A stretch of 64,000 nucleotides of DNA, taken from assembly GCF_023715895.1 (NCBI RefSeq), contig NZ_JAMBOO010000006.1, positions 1-64,000 on the forward strand, in the 5' to 3' direction. Each line of letters opens with the position of its first letter. The stretch's first letter is position 1. A program made the translations under genes and the position numbers. This document shows, one piece after another, positions 29,498-38,200 of this stretch. The notes under the pieces are model-generated. The model was not told where the DNA came from. It did not search any database and was given only the letters and a program-made list of their open reading frames with translations. Origin of the DNA: Domibacillus indicus (lineage in GTDB: Bacteria; Bacillota; Bacilli; Bacillales; Domibacillaceae).

Positions 29498-29638
29498 CAC
29501 GTTTCGACAAAGAAAAAGAATGACAGAAGTGTTACACTGGCATTCTTTTTAGGCTAAACTTAATAAAACTTTAGCACCAGCTTTACATCCTTTTGCTAAA
29601 CTAATCTCAATCAACTTATTTATATGAGGTTTTCACTT

Positions 29639-31009
29639 ATGAATCTATCATTCTTTCTTTTCTTTGCGTTTGTCGTTATTTTACTCATTTTGTTTAGATT
29701 CCAGCGTAAAAAATATGCTTTTCACCGAAAGCGGACAGACTTATTAACAAACCTTCCAAACCGCCGCAGCCTCGAACAGTTTATCGAAGCCCGGACTACA
29801 CCGCTCAATCTCCCAATTGCCGTTGTGGTCATTGATCTTGATAATTTCAATTGGATCAATGAAAAATACGGCTATGAAAGCGGCGACAATGTTTTGGTTG
29901 AGTTTTCAGAGCGACTTGCGTTTTCCGCTCCTGCCCATAGCCTCGCTGCCCGTATTGAAGGAAATAAATTCGCGCTCGCTATACCCGGCACATACAGCCG
30001 CGAGGAAATTCAGACGATGCTTGCTGACCAGTTTCTTTCCCTGCAAAGTCCATTTTATATTTCCGGCGCTCCGGTTCATCTTACTTTTTCAGCAGGTGTC
30101 GCCCTGGCTCCCGAGGATGGAAGGAACGGCCACACGCTTTTGCTTCATGCTGAGCGGGCTCTGCGCCATGTAAAGCACCATGGAAAAAACAATCTTGTGC
30201 TGTATAATACCTCTTTTCAACGGCAGGACCTTGAACTTCAGCTGGCTATGAGCTTCCGAAGCGCTCTTCAAAACGGCGAATTTTTCTTGTGTTATCAGCC
30301 TAAATTGAGCATTCACAGTGGAAAGGCCGATTCTGTTGAAGCACTTATTCGCTGGAACAGCCCGGTTCACGGTACAGTATCACCCGCTTTATTTATTCCG
30401 GTTGCTGAAAAAAACGGATTTATCTTCGATTTAACAAAATGGATCTTACAGGAAGCCTGCCGTCAGATGAAAAAATGGTCAGAAACGAATCATACGTTTC
30501 AACGAGTGGCTGTTAATATTTCTGCACCGCTGTTTTTATCAGACCGGCTGCCCGAAATGATTCGTGATATTCTTCATGACTGTAAGCTGGATGCCCGGTT
30601 TCTTGAACTGGAAATAACGGAAACAGCAGTGATGGAAGACTTTCAAAATGCCTGCCGTATTATCACTCTGCTGAAAAAAGAAGGTATCACGATTTCACTG
30701 GACGATTTTGGAACAGGTGTTTCATCACTGACGCATTTGAAAAACCTTCCAATTGATACACTTAAAATCGACAAGTCTTTTATTAACGAAGTTCATACTT
30801 CGTTTGAAGACAAAGCACTTGTTGAAATGATTATTCAGCTGGCAAACTTATTCGGGTTGTCCGTTACGGCAGAAGGCGTGGAAAAACAAGAGCAGCTCAA
30901 CGTGCTGCAAAGGCTTGGCTGCGACTCCATTCAAGGTTATTTGATCAGCCGGCCTGAGCTTCCTGATGTTTTGGATGCTTATTTTACGGAAAAAAAATAT
31001 GGTTCCTAA
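29639..31009 (+). CDS. GGDEF-EAL protein, likely c-di-GMP phosphodiesterase
   Basis: This 456-residue protein has one N-terminal membrane helix (about 2-20), then a GGDEF-like and an EAL domain. The GGDEF signature is degenerate: the segment reads ARIEGNKFA, so cyclase activity is unlikely. The EAL domain keeps EALIRW, the asparagine in NIS, the glutamate in LEITE, DDFGTG and IDKSF, all needed for phosphodiesterase action. It probably lowers cyclic di-GMP and favours motility. I chose the ATG at 29639 because TGAGG lies nine bases upstream; an ATG at 29624 has no such site. It is divergent from motAB. Confidence 0.9.
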   Translation: MNLSFFLFFAFVVILLILFRFQRKKYAFHRKRTDLLTNLPNRRSLEQFIEARTTPLNLPIAVVVIDLDNFNWINEKYGYESGDNVLVEFSERLAFSAPAHSLAARIEGNKFALAIPGTYSREEIQTMLADQFLSLQSPFYISGAPVHLTFSAGVALAPEDGRNGHTLLLHAERALRHVKHHGKNNLVLYNTSFQRQDLELQLAMSFRSALQNGEFFLCYQPKLSIHSGKADSVEALIRWNSPVHGTVSPALFIPVAEKNGFIFDLTKWILQEACRQMKKWSETNHTFQRVAVNISAPLFLSDRLPEMIRDILHDCKLDARFLELEITETAVMEDFQNACRIITLLKKEGITISLDDFGTGVSSLTHLKNLPIDTLKIDKSFINEVHTSFEDKALVEMIIQLANLFGLSVTAEGVEKQEQLNVLQRLGCDSIQGYLISRPELPDVLDAYFTEKKYGS

Positions 31010-31010
31010 A

Positions 31011-31049
31011 AAAAAGCCGCAGCTTCCACGTTGGAAGCTGCGGCTTTTT
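31011..31049. terminator. Bidirectional terminator between the EAL gene and hmp
   Basis: AAAAAGCCGCAGCTTCCA and TGGAAGCTGCGGCTTTTT form a near-perfect hairpin between two convergent genes. Confidence 0.93.
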
Positions 31050-31051
31050 CA

Positions 31052-32251
31052 TTATGCCTGCAAGGCCATTGCCGGCCCGAAAAATTCATATTTGATATTT
31101 TGCTCGTTAAAGCCAAGCTCGGTTAAATGGCGAATGACAGCTTGCATAAACGGCACCGGACCGCATACGTAGCAGATGCTTTTCGGATCAAGAACATCTT
31201 GTAAAAAGCTTTTACTAATATAGCCGGTTACATCACATACATCCGACTCATTTTTTTTCTCTTCATAAGCCACGTACATCTTTCCATTGGAAAGACGATT
31301 TATTTGTTCCGCCGCTTCTTCTTCAAATGCACGCGCCTCTTTGTTTCGTGCCGCTTGAATCAGAACCGTTTTCCGGTCTGGTTCATTTTGTGCAATCGAG
31401 CCAAGCATTGCCATCATCGGTGTGATCCCTACTCCGCCCGCAATAAGCGCCACAGGCTGTGTGCCTTGTTCTAAATAAAAATCACCGGCTGGCGCACTGA
31501 CTTCCAATGTATCGCCTTCTTGCAGCTGGTCATGAAGGTAAACAGATACTTTCCCTTCCGGATTGTAATCGGCCTCCCGTTTGACAGAAATACGGAAAGA
31601 ATGGGACCCAGGTGCTTGTGACAAGCTGTATTGGCGGTTCACTAAAAACTCTTCTCCAGGGATGGATGTCCGAATCGTAATATACTGTCCTGGCAGATAA
31701 GCCGGCACAGGCTCGCCGTCTTTTGCTTTTAAATAGAAGGAAGTAATCAATGAGCTTTCTTTTACTTTTCTTTGAATCACAAACTCTTTAAAATCCTTCC
31801 AGCCATGCTCCTGCAGTTCTGCTTGGTCATACATTTCTTTTTCTACATCGATAAATATTTGAGCAATAACCCCGTATGCTTCTGCCCATGCGTTAATGAT
31901 GTCGTCTGTCGCCGCTTCACCAAGCACGCCTTTGATCGCCTTCAGTAAATATTCCCCTACAATCGGATAATGTTCGGCCTTGATGGCAAGACTGCGATGC
32001 TTGTGGGCAATTTGTTTAACAGCCGGAAGCAGTACTTCAAGCTGATCAATGTACTTGGCTGCTGCATAAACCGTATTGGCCAAAGCCGTTTGCTGACGTC
32101 CTTTTGACTGGTTGGCATGATTAAAAATATTGAGCAGCTCGGGGTGAGCTTCAAACATCGTTCTATAGAAATAAGTTGTGATTTCAACACCGTGTGTTTC
32201 TAAAATAGGAGCAGTTGATTTAACGATATCGATTGTTTTTTGTGATAGCAC
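31052..32251 (-). CDS. hmp: Flavohemoprotein Hmp, nitric oxide dioxygenase
   Basis: Hmp oxidises nitric oxide to nitrate with oxygen and NAD(P)H. The 399 residues comprise an N-terminal globin with the heme-binding H85 (KHRSLAIKAEHYPIVGEYLL). An FAD domain (RQYSLS motif) and an NAD domain (AGGVGITPMMAML and CGPVPFMQAV) follow. It has full family length. The start is GTG with AGGGGG seven bases upstream. It is divergent from nsrR, and an NsrR-type operator covers its start of transcription. A nitric oxide synthase gene at 45.4 kb may be an internal source of its substrate. Confidence 0.96.
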   Translation of the reverse strand: MLSQKTIDIVKSTAPILETHGVEITTYFYRTMFEAHPELLNIFNHANQSKGRQQTALANTVYAAAKYIDQLEVLLPAVKQIAHKHRSLAIKAEHYPIVGEYLLKAIKGVLGEAATDDIINAWAEAYGVIAQIFIDVEKEMYDQAELQEHGWKDFKEFVIQRKVKESSLITSFYLKAKDGEPVPAYLPGQYITIRTSIPGEEFLVNRQYSLSQAPGSHSFRISVKREADYNPEGKVSVYLHDQLQEGDTLEVSAPAGDFYLEQGTQPVALIAGGVGITPMMAMLGSIAQNEPDRKTVLIQAARNKEARAFEEEAAEQINRLSNGKMYVAYEEKKNESDVCDVTGYISKSFLQDVLDPKSICYVCGPVPFMQAVIRHLTELGFNEQNIKYEFFGPAMALQA

Positions 32252-32276
32252 AATAATTCCCCCTGGGTCTTTTTAA

Positions 32277-32299
32277 AAGATACATTTATAATACATCTT
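32277..32299. promoter_or_regulatory. NsrR-type operator at the hmp promoter
   Basis: Arms AAGATACAT and ATACATCTT flank a 5-bp AT-rich centre. This closely follows the known NsrR pattern of AAGATGCAT and ATGCATCTT arms. It begins two bases after the hmp -10 box on the transcribed side, so bound NsrR would block hmp. Confidence 0.78.
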
Positions 32300-32300
32300 A

Positions 32301-32329
32301 TTTATACGCCACCTGCCTCTGAAAAACAA
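32301..32329 (-). promoter_or_regulatory. hmp promoter
   Basis: On the reverse strand TTGTTT (32324-32329), 17 bp and TATAAA (32301-32306). The NsrR-type operator follows directly. Confidence 0.65.
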
Positions 32330-32363
32330 TATTTAAAAAGTATGTTTAAAAAAACGTTCACAA

Positions 32364-32393
32364 TTGCACAAATTTCTTCTTACATGACATAAT
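32364..32393 (+). promoter_or_regulatory. nsrR promoter
   Basis: TTGCAC (32364-32369), 18 bp and CATAAT (32388-32393), about 24 bp before the nsrR start codon. Confidence 0.55.
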
Positions 32394-32417
32394 AGACCTA
32401 TAGGACAGGTGAGAACG

Positions 32418-32864
32418 ATGAAACTAACTCTTTATACAGACTACTCGCTTCGCATGCTTGTTTTTCTGGGAGCAAAAGAAGAAGGAGAACTATCTAATAT
32501 AAAAGAAATTGCCGATGCGTATAATATTTCAAAAAACCATTTAATGAAAGTGACGCATGAATTAGGCAAGCTTGGCTATATCGAAACAATTCGGGGGCGA
32601 AATGGCGGTATCCGCCTGGCAAAAAAACCTTCTGATATTAATATTGGTGAAGTTGTCCGGAAAACCGAGGATGATTTTCACATTGTTGAATGCTTTGTTG
32701 ATCCCGGCCGCTGCTCGATCACTCCAATTTGCGGATTGCGCCACGTATTTGCAGAAGCATTGCAGGCCTTTCTTGCCGTACTGGATCGTTATACCCTAAA
32801 TGACTTTTTAGCAGACAAGGATATGCTCCGTATCTTTTTGGAATCCGACGCTTCTATTATGTGA
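32418..32864 (+). CDS. nsrR: Nitric oxide-sensing repressor NsrR (Rrf2 family)
   Basis: NsrR binds DNA with an [4Fe-4S] cluster and is released by nitric oxide. The 148-residue protein has an N-terminal winged helix (SNIKEIADAYNISKNHLMKV). Three cluster cysteines C92, C99 and C105 lie in CFVDPGRCSITPIC, and D8, a ligand seen in NsrR structures, is kept. A GTG three codons upstream is possible, but the ATG at 32418 is a better fit to AGGTGAGAACG. It lies divergent from hmp with an operator between them. Confidence 0.93.
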   Translation: MKLTLYTDYSLRMLVFLGAKEEGELSNIKEIADAYNISKNHLMKVTHELGKLGYIETIRGRNGGIRLAKKPSDINIGEVVRKTEDDFHIVECFVDPGRCSITPICGLRHVFAEALQAFLAVLDRYTLNDFLADKDMLRIFLESDASIM

Positions 32865-32918
32865 AAAATCACCTTTTTTGGTAAACTGGCTATATTACAT
32901 AAACAAAGGAGAATATCG

Positions 32919-34148
32919 ATGAAAAATTTCGAGGAACAGCTCCAAAATTACGCGCAGCTTGCAGTTACAACCGGCGTAAATATTCAGCCAGGACAAACAC
33001 TCGTTGTGCGTGCGGCTATTGATTCAGCACAGCTTGTCCGCTTAATCGTAGAAAAAGCTTACCAGGCAAGCGCCAAGCACGTATATGTGGACTGGAGCGA
33101 TGACACAGTATCCAGATTAAAATACACGCTTGCACCGGAAGAGGCTTTTCATGAGTTTCCAGCATGGAACAAACAAATGATGGAATCACTTGCGGAAGAA
33201 GGCGCTGCTTTTATGTCGATCGTCTCGTCCGGACCGGACTTGTTAAAAGGCGTCGATGGAAAACGGATTGCGGCTTATCAGAAAGCGGCCGGCACAGCGA
33301 TGAAAAAGTACCGCGAATACATTCAGTCAGACAAAGTAAGCTGGACGGTCATCGCAGCTCCTTCACAGGATTGGGCTGATAAAGTATTTGAGGATCTTCC
33401 AAAGGAAGAACGGGTTCCAGCCCTATGGGACGCCATTTTCAAAGCGGTACGTGCGGATCATGAGGATGCTGTTCAATCCTGGAAAGATCATGATGACCGC
33501 CTTGTAGAAAAAGTCACAGAGTTAAACAAGCAGCATTTTAAAACGCTTCATTATACTGCGCCCGGCACAGACTTAACGATTGATCTGCCAGATACGCACC
33601 TATGGGTCGGTGCCGGCAGTATAAATGAGCAGGGCCATAGCTTCATGGCGAATATGCCGACCGAAGAAGTTTTCACAGTCCCGGTTAAAACCGGTGTGAA
33701 CGGATACGTAAAAGCAACAAAGCCGCTCAGCTATGCGGGTAATATTATTGATGGCTTTACAGTTACGTTTAAGGATGGACGAATCGTGGATGTATCGGCC
33801 GAGCAGGGTGAAGAAGTATTAAAGCAGCTGATCGATACAGATGAAGGTTCACATTATCTTGGAGAGGTGGCACTTGTCCCTCATGACTCCCCTATTTCCA
33901 ATGCAGGCATCCTGTTTTTCAACACGCTTTTCGATGAAAATGCATCCAACCACCTGGCTATCGGCAGTGCATATGCATTTTGTATTGAAGGCGGCAAGGA
34001 AATGTCGCAGGAGGAGCTCGAGAAAAACGGTTTAAACACAAGTATCACTCACGTTGATTTTATGATCGGTTCTGCTGAAATGAATATTGATGGTATTAAA
34101 GCAGACGGCACACGTGAAGCGGTTTTCCGCAACGGCAACTGGGCATAA
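32919..34148 (+). CDS. M29 family metallo-aminopeptidase (AmpS/PepS type)
   Basis: This 409-residue cytosolic aminopeptidase of the thermophilic M29 family removes N-terminal residues from peptides using two metal ions. Conserved stretches include FMANMPTEEVFTVPVK, LGEVALVPHDSPISN and NHLAIGSAYAF, which carry metal-binding Glu, His and Asp residues. THVDFMIGSAEMNIDG follows near the C-terminus. It has full family length. AAAGGAG precedes the ATG and a strong terminator follows, so it is a single-gene unit. Confidence 0.93.
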   Translation: MKNFEEQLQNYAQLAVTTGVNIQPGQTLVVRAAIDSAQLVRLIVEKAYQASAKHVYVDWSDDTVSRLKYTLAPEEAFHEFPAWNKQMMESLAEEGAAFMSIVSSGPDLLKGVDGKRIAAYQKAAGTAMKKYREYIQSDKVSWTVIAAPSQDWADKVFEDLPKEERVPALWDAIFKAVRADHEDAVQSWKDHDDRLVEKVTELNKQHFKTLHYTAPGTDLTIDLPDTHLWVGAGSINEQGHSFMANMPTEEVFTVPVKTGVNGYVKATKPLSYAGNIIDGFTVTFKDGRIVDVSAEQGEEVLKQLIDTDEGSHYLGEVALVPHDSPISNAGILFFNTLFDENASNHLAIGSAYAFCIEGGKEMSQEELEKNGLNTSITHVDFMIGSAEMNIDGIKADGTREAVFRNGNWA

Positions 34149-34153
34149 CGGCT

Positions 34154-34186
34154 AAAAAAAGATCCCGAGGTTCTCGGGATCTTTTT
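34154..34186. terminator. Bidirectional terminator between the aminopeptidase gene and gltC
   Basis: AAAAAGATCCCGAG and CTCGGGATCTTTTT pair around a 3-nt loop between convergent genes. Confidence 0.92.
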
Positions 34187-35097
34187 CAAAAGCTAAATTC
34201 GTTTAACCGGTTATAGTATTTAATCAAAAATTCATAAAACAGCTTTTCAGACGGCGGCAGCATCCTTGATTTTGTCATAATGACTCCTACAGTCCGGGTC
34301 ACACGCGGCACGCTGACCGGAATACTGACAGTCCCTACCGGTGTTTGGTCAATCAGCAGTGTTTCCGGCAGAAGACTCACACCAAGCCCTGCTTCCACTA
34401 ACCCTTTAATCGTGTAAATATCCTCACTTTCAAAAGCCACAGACGGTTCAAAATTTACTTTTCTGCATGCATCAAGCACAAGTGCCCGCATATCATATCC
34501 TGTACGAAACAAGACAAACTGATCGTCCATCAAGTCACGAAGATTAATCGATGACTGCTTAGCTAAGCGATGGTGAGTCGGAATAAGGGCTCTCATGTGC
34601 TCAGAGAAAAAAACATGTGTGTTGATTTCAGCCGTCGGCTCCGGAACAGGTGATACAAAGGCAAGGTCGATTTCCCCCTTTTCCACGCGTTCACGCAGTT
34701 CCCGGTTGGAGCCTTGTTTAAAATCAAAGCCAACATCCGAGTATTGATTTCGAAAAGCAGAAATGACACGGGGCAATGTTTTTGTGGCTAAGGAATTCGG
34801 AAAACCAAGGCGGATTTTGCCGGCTTCCGGGTTTAAATAATCTTCAATTGCTTTTACTGCTTTATCCATCGCTTCCATCGCTACAAGAGCATGGTCGTAA
34901 AAAATACGCCCTGCATGGGTCAGGCGGACGCTGCGTCCTTCGCGCAAAAAAAGCTCAACGCCAAGTTCATCTTCAAGCTTGGCAATTTGGCGGCTGACAG
35001 CAGACTGCGCAACATGCAGATGAAAAGCGGCTTCAGTCATATGTTCCTGGCGCGCCACTTCCATGAAGTATTTCACTTGTCTCATTTCCATTTTCAT
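34186..35097 (-). CDS. gltC: LysR-type regulator GltC
   Basis: GltC activates the glutamate synthase operon in response to nitrogen and carbon state. The 303-residue protein has the LysR helix-turn-helix (TEAAFHLHVAQSAVSRQIAKLEDELG is the core region, residues 20-45) and a periplasmic-binding-like effector domain. It is divergent from gltB, as in B. subtilis, with a dyad in between. Two ATGs fit one ribosome binding site AGGAG: 35097 (5-bp spacing) and 35091 (11-bp spacing, matching the MELRQ start of B. subtilis GltC). I chose 35097, with little certainty. Confidence 0.9.
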   Translation of the reverse strand: MKMEMRQVKYFMEVARQEHMTEAAFHLHVAQSAVSRQIAKLEDELGVELFLREGRSVRLTHAGRIFYDHALVAMEAMDKAVKAIEDYLNPEAGKIRLGFPNSLATKTLPRVISAFRNQYSDVGFDFKQGSNRELRERVEKGEIDLAFVSPVPEPTAEINTHVFFSEHMRALIPTHHRLAKQSSINLRDLMDDQFVLFRTGYDMRALVLDACRKVNFEPSVAFESEDIYTIKGLVEAGLGVSLLPETLLIDQTPVGTVSIPVSVPRVTRTVGVIMTKSRMLPPSEKLFYEFLIKYYNRLNEFSF

Positions 35098-35107
35098 CCA
35101 CACTCCT

Positions 35108-35127
35108 GACTCATATCATTTTGAGAT
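35108..35127. promoter_or_regulatory. Candidate GltC-binding dyad
   Basis: CTCA and TGAG form an inverted repeat around 8 bp, extended to GACTCA and TGAGAT. Its shape resembles the T-N11-A type of LysR sites and B. subtilis GltC boxes. It overlaps the -35 of the gltB promoter, so it could mediate both activation and autorepression. Confidence 0.45.
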
Positions 35128-35150
35128 CAATAACTTATTAATAATATATT
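35121..35150 (+). promoter_or_regulatory. Candidate gltB promoter
   Basis: TTGAGA (35121-35126), 18 bp and TATATT (35145-35150). It overlaps the candidate GltC dyad and lies about 70 bp before the gltB start codon. Confidence 0.45.
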
Positions 35151-35220
35151 GATTGTATCATTTCTGAACCCTACAATAAATATAACAGAGAAAGATGATT
35201 TGAACGCGGAGGTGCACAAC

Positions 35221-38200
35221 ATGAATCTATACGGTTACCCAGAAAAACAGGGCTTATATGATCCAAAAAATGAACATGATGCCTGCGGTATCGGTTTTAT
35301 TGCAAATATAAAAGGTCGTCCATCCCACAAAATTGTGCAGGATGGTATTCATATGCTTTGCCGTTTGGAACACCGCGGCGGAAACTTAAACGGAACAACT
35401 GGCGATGGTGCAGGAATTATGCTGCAAATCTGCGATGATTTCTTCCGTAAAGAGTGCGAAAATTTAAACATTACGTTACCTGCTCCATATGATTATGCAG
35501 TCGGTATGTTCTTTTTGCCACAAAACGAAAAAGAACGTGAGCAAATTCAAGTAGAAACAGAATTAATTCTTCACGAAGAAGGCTTAAAATTGCTTGGCTG
35601 GCGTGACGTTCCGGTTAACCCGGAAGCAGCTGGACCAGAAGCGCTTGTGATCGCTCCCTATGTGATGCAGCTATTTGTCGAAAAAAGCAAAAAGCACGAA
35701 ACAGAAAAAGATTTTGAACGTGCGCTTTATGTAATGAGAAAACGTATTGAAAATGAGATCGGAAATAACCCGGATGTAAAAGGCTCATTCTACATCCCAA
35801 GCTTTTCAACACGGACCATTATTTATAAAGGAATGCTGACGCCTGAACAAATCGATCAGTATTATGTTGATCTGGCAAAAGAAGACTATCAATCTGCTTT
35901 TTCCCTTGTTCACTCGCGTTTTAGTACAAACACATTCCCAAGCTGGGAACGTGCGCATCCGTACCGCTATTTAATTCATAACGGTGAAATTAATACAAAC
36001 CGCGGAAATGTAAGCTGGATGCAGTCGCGTGAGAAAGCCGGCTATTCTAAACTGTTTGGCGATCAATACAAAGACCTTCTGCCAATTATCGATACAAACG
36101 GCAGTGACTCGGCAATGCTTGATAACGCCATCGAATTTTTAACACTTTCAGGCCGCTCCCTTCCGCATGCAGCGATGATGCTGATTCCGGAACCGTGGGA
36201 CCGTGATCAGCATATGGCAGATCCGAAGCTTGCTTTTTATGAATATCACAGCTGCTTAATGGAGCCATGGGACGGACCAACCTCTATTTCTTTCACAGAT
36301 GGACGCAAAATCGGTACAATCCTTGACCGTAATGGCTTGCGCCCGGCTCGTTACTATGTAACAGATGACGATCATATCATCTACTCATCTGAAGTAGGTA
36401 CGATTGAAGTAGATGAAAAGCGCATCGTGAAAAAAGAAACAGTCAGCGCTGGTGAAATGCTGCTTGTTGATTTAGAGGAAGGACGCATTGTTTCTGACGA
36501 AGAAATCAAGCAGGAAATCACAACAGCAGAGCCTTACCGTGAATGGCTTGATCAAAACCTAGTGCACATTACAGACCTTGAAGATGCGTCTGTTGCAAAG
36601 GAAGAAGCTTTTACTGAAAAAGAAATGCTGAACCTTCATAAAGCATTCGGCTACACGTTCGATGAGCTGACAAAACAAATTGCACCAATGGCGACAGAAA
36701 AAACCGATCCAATCGGTTCAATGGGCTATGACGCACCGCTTGCTGTTTTGTCTGAGCGTCCACAGCTTTTATACAACTATTTTAAACAGCTGTTCGCACA
36801 AGTAACGAACCCGCCAATCGATGCGATTCGCGAAGATAACGTTGTATCCATGATGACGCTTCTTGGCAACGAAGGAAACATTTTGGCTCCTTCAGCCGAA
36901 AACAGCCGTCGTATTCGCTTAGAAACACCGATTCTTGGCGAAAAAGAATGGAATAAAATCGTGCACAATCAAAATCCTGCATTCCAAACAGCTACTCTTT
37001 CTCTTCTATTTAATACGAAAGAAAAAGTAGATTTGGCCGATACAATGACAGCTTTGTATAAACAGGCAGATGCAGCAATTGAAAGTGGCGCATCTATTCT
37101 GATCTTGTCAGACCGAGGCGTAACAAGCAAACAAGCAGCGGTCCCTGCCCTTCTTGCTGTGAGCGGTATTCATCAGCATTTAATCAAAAATGGGCGCCGC
37201 ACAAATGTCAGCCTTGTGCTTGATACAGCAGAAGCACGTGACGTACACCAATTCTGCTGCTTGATCGGCTACGGCGCAGATGCGATTTACCCATATCTTG
37301 CGATTGCTTCCCTCCGCTCAATGGTAGCAGACGGAACAATTCCAGGCATGACAACAGAAGAAGCTGAGAAAAACTACAACTATGCAGCAACAAGCGGCAT
37401 CATTAAAGTAATGGCGAAAATGGGAATTTCTACTGTTCAAAGTTACCGCGGTGCACAAATTTTTGAAGCAGTCGGTATTGGACACGAAGTAATTGAAACA
37501 TACTTTACAGGCACGACATCAGCGCTAAGCGGTATTACGCTTGATGTGGTACTTCAAGAAACGCTTGCCCGCCACCACGACGCGTTCGGTAAAGGTGAAT
37601 TCACAGATCCGACTCTTGATTCAAGCGGTGAATTCCAATGGAGACGCACAGGTGAAAAGCACGCCTTCAATCCAAAAACGATCCACATGCTCCAGCATGC
37701 GGCACGAACAAATAACTACGAGCTTTATAAAGAATACTCAGAGCTTGTAAACGAAGAAAATATTATGTTCCTTCGTGGATTGCTGGATTTAGATTTCACT
37801 GCCCGTCCATCGGTTCCGCTCGATGAAGTTGAACCACTTGAAAGCATCTTTAAACGGTTTAAGTCCGGTGCCATGTCTTATGGTTCTATTAGTAAAGAAG
37901 CCCATGAATCACTGGCTATTGCCTTGAACCGCCTGGGCGGAAAAAGCAACAGCGGTGAAGGCGGCGAGGATTCAGACCGCTATACACCAGATGCAAACGG
38001 TGATATCCGTTCAAGTGCGATTAAGCAGGTTGCTTCCGGCCGTTTCGGTGTAACAAGCGAGTATTTAAATACAGCATCTGAGATTCAAATTAAAATGGCC
38101 CAAGGCGCGAAGCCGGGTGAAGGCGGCCATCTGCCTGGTAAAAAGGTATATCCATGGATCGCGGAAACACGCGGTTCTACACCAGGTGTCGGCTTGATTT

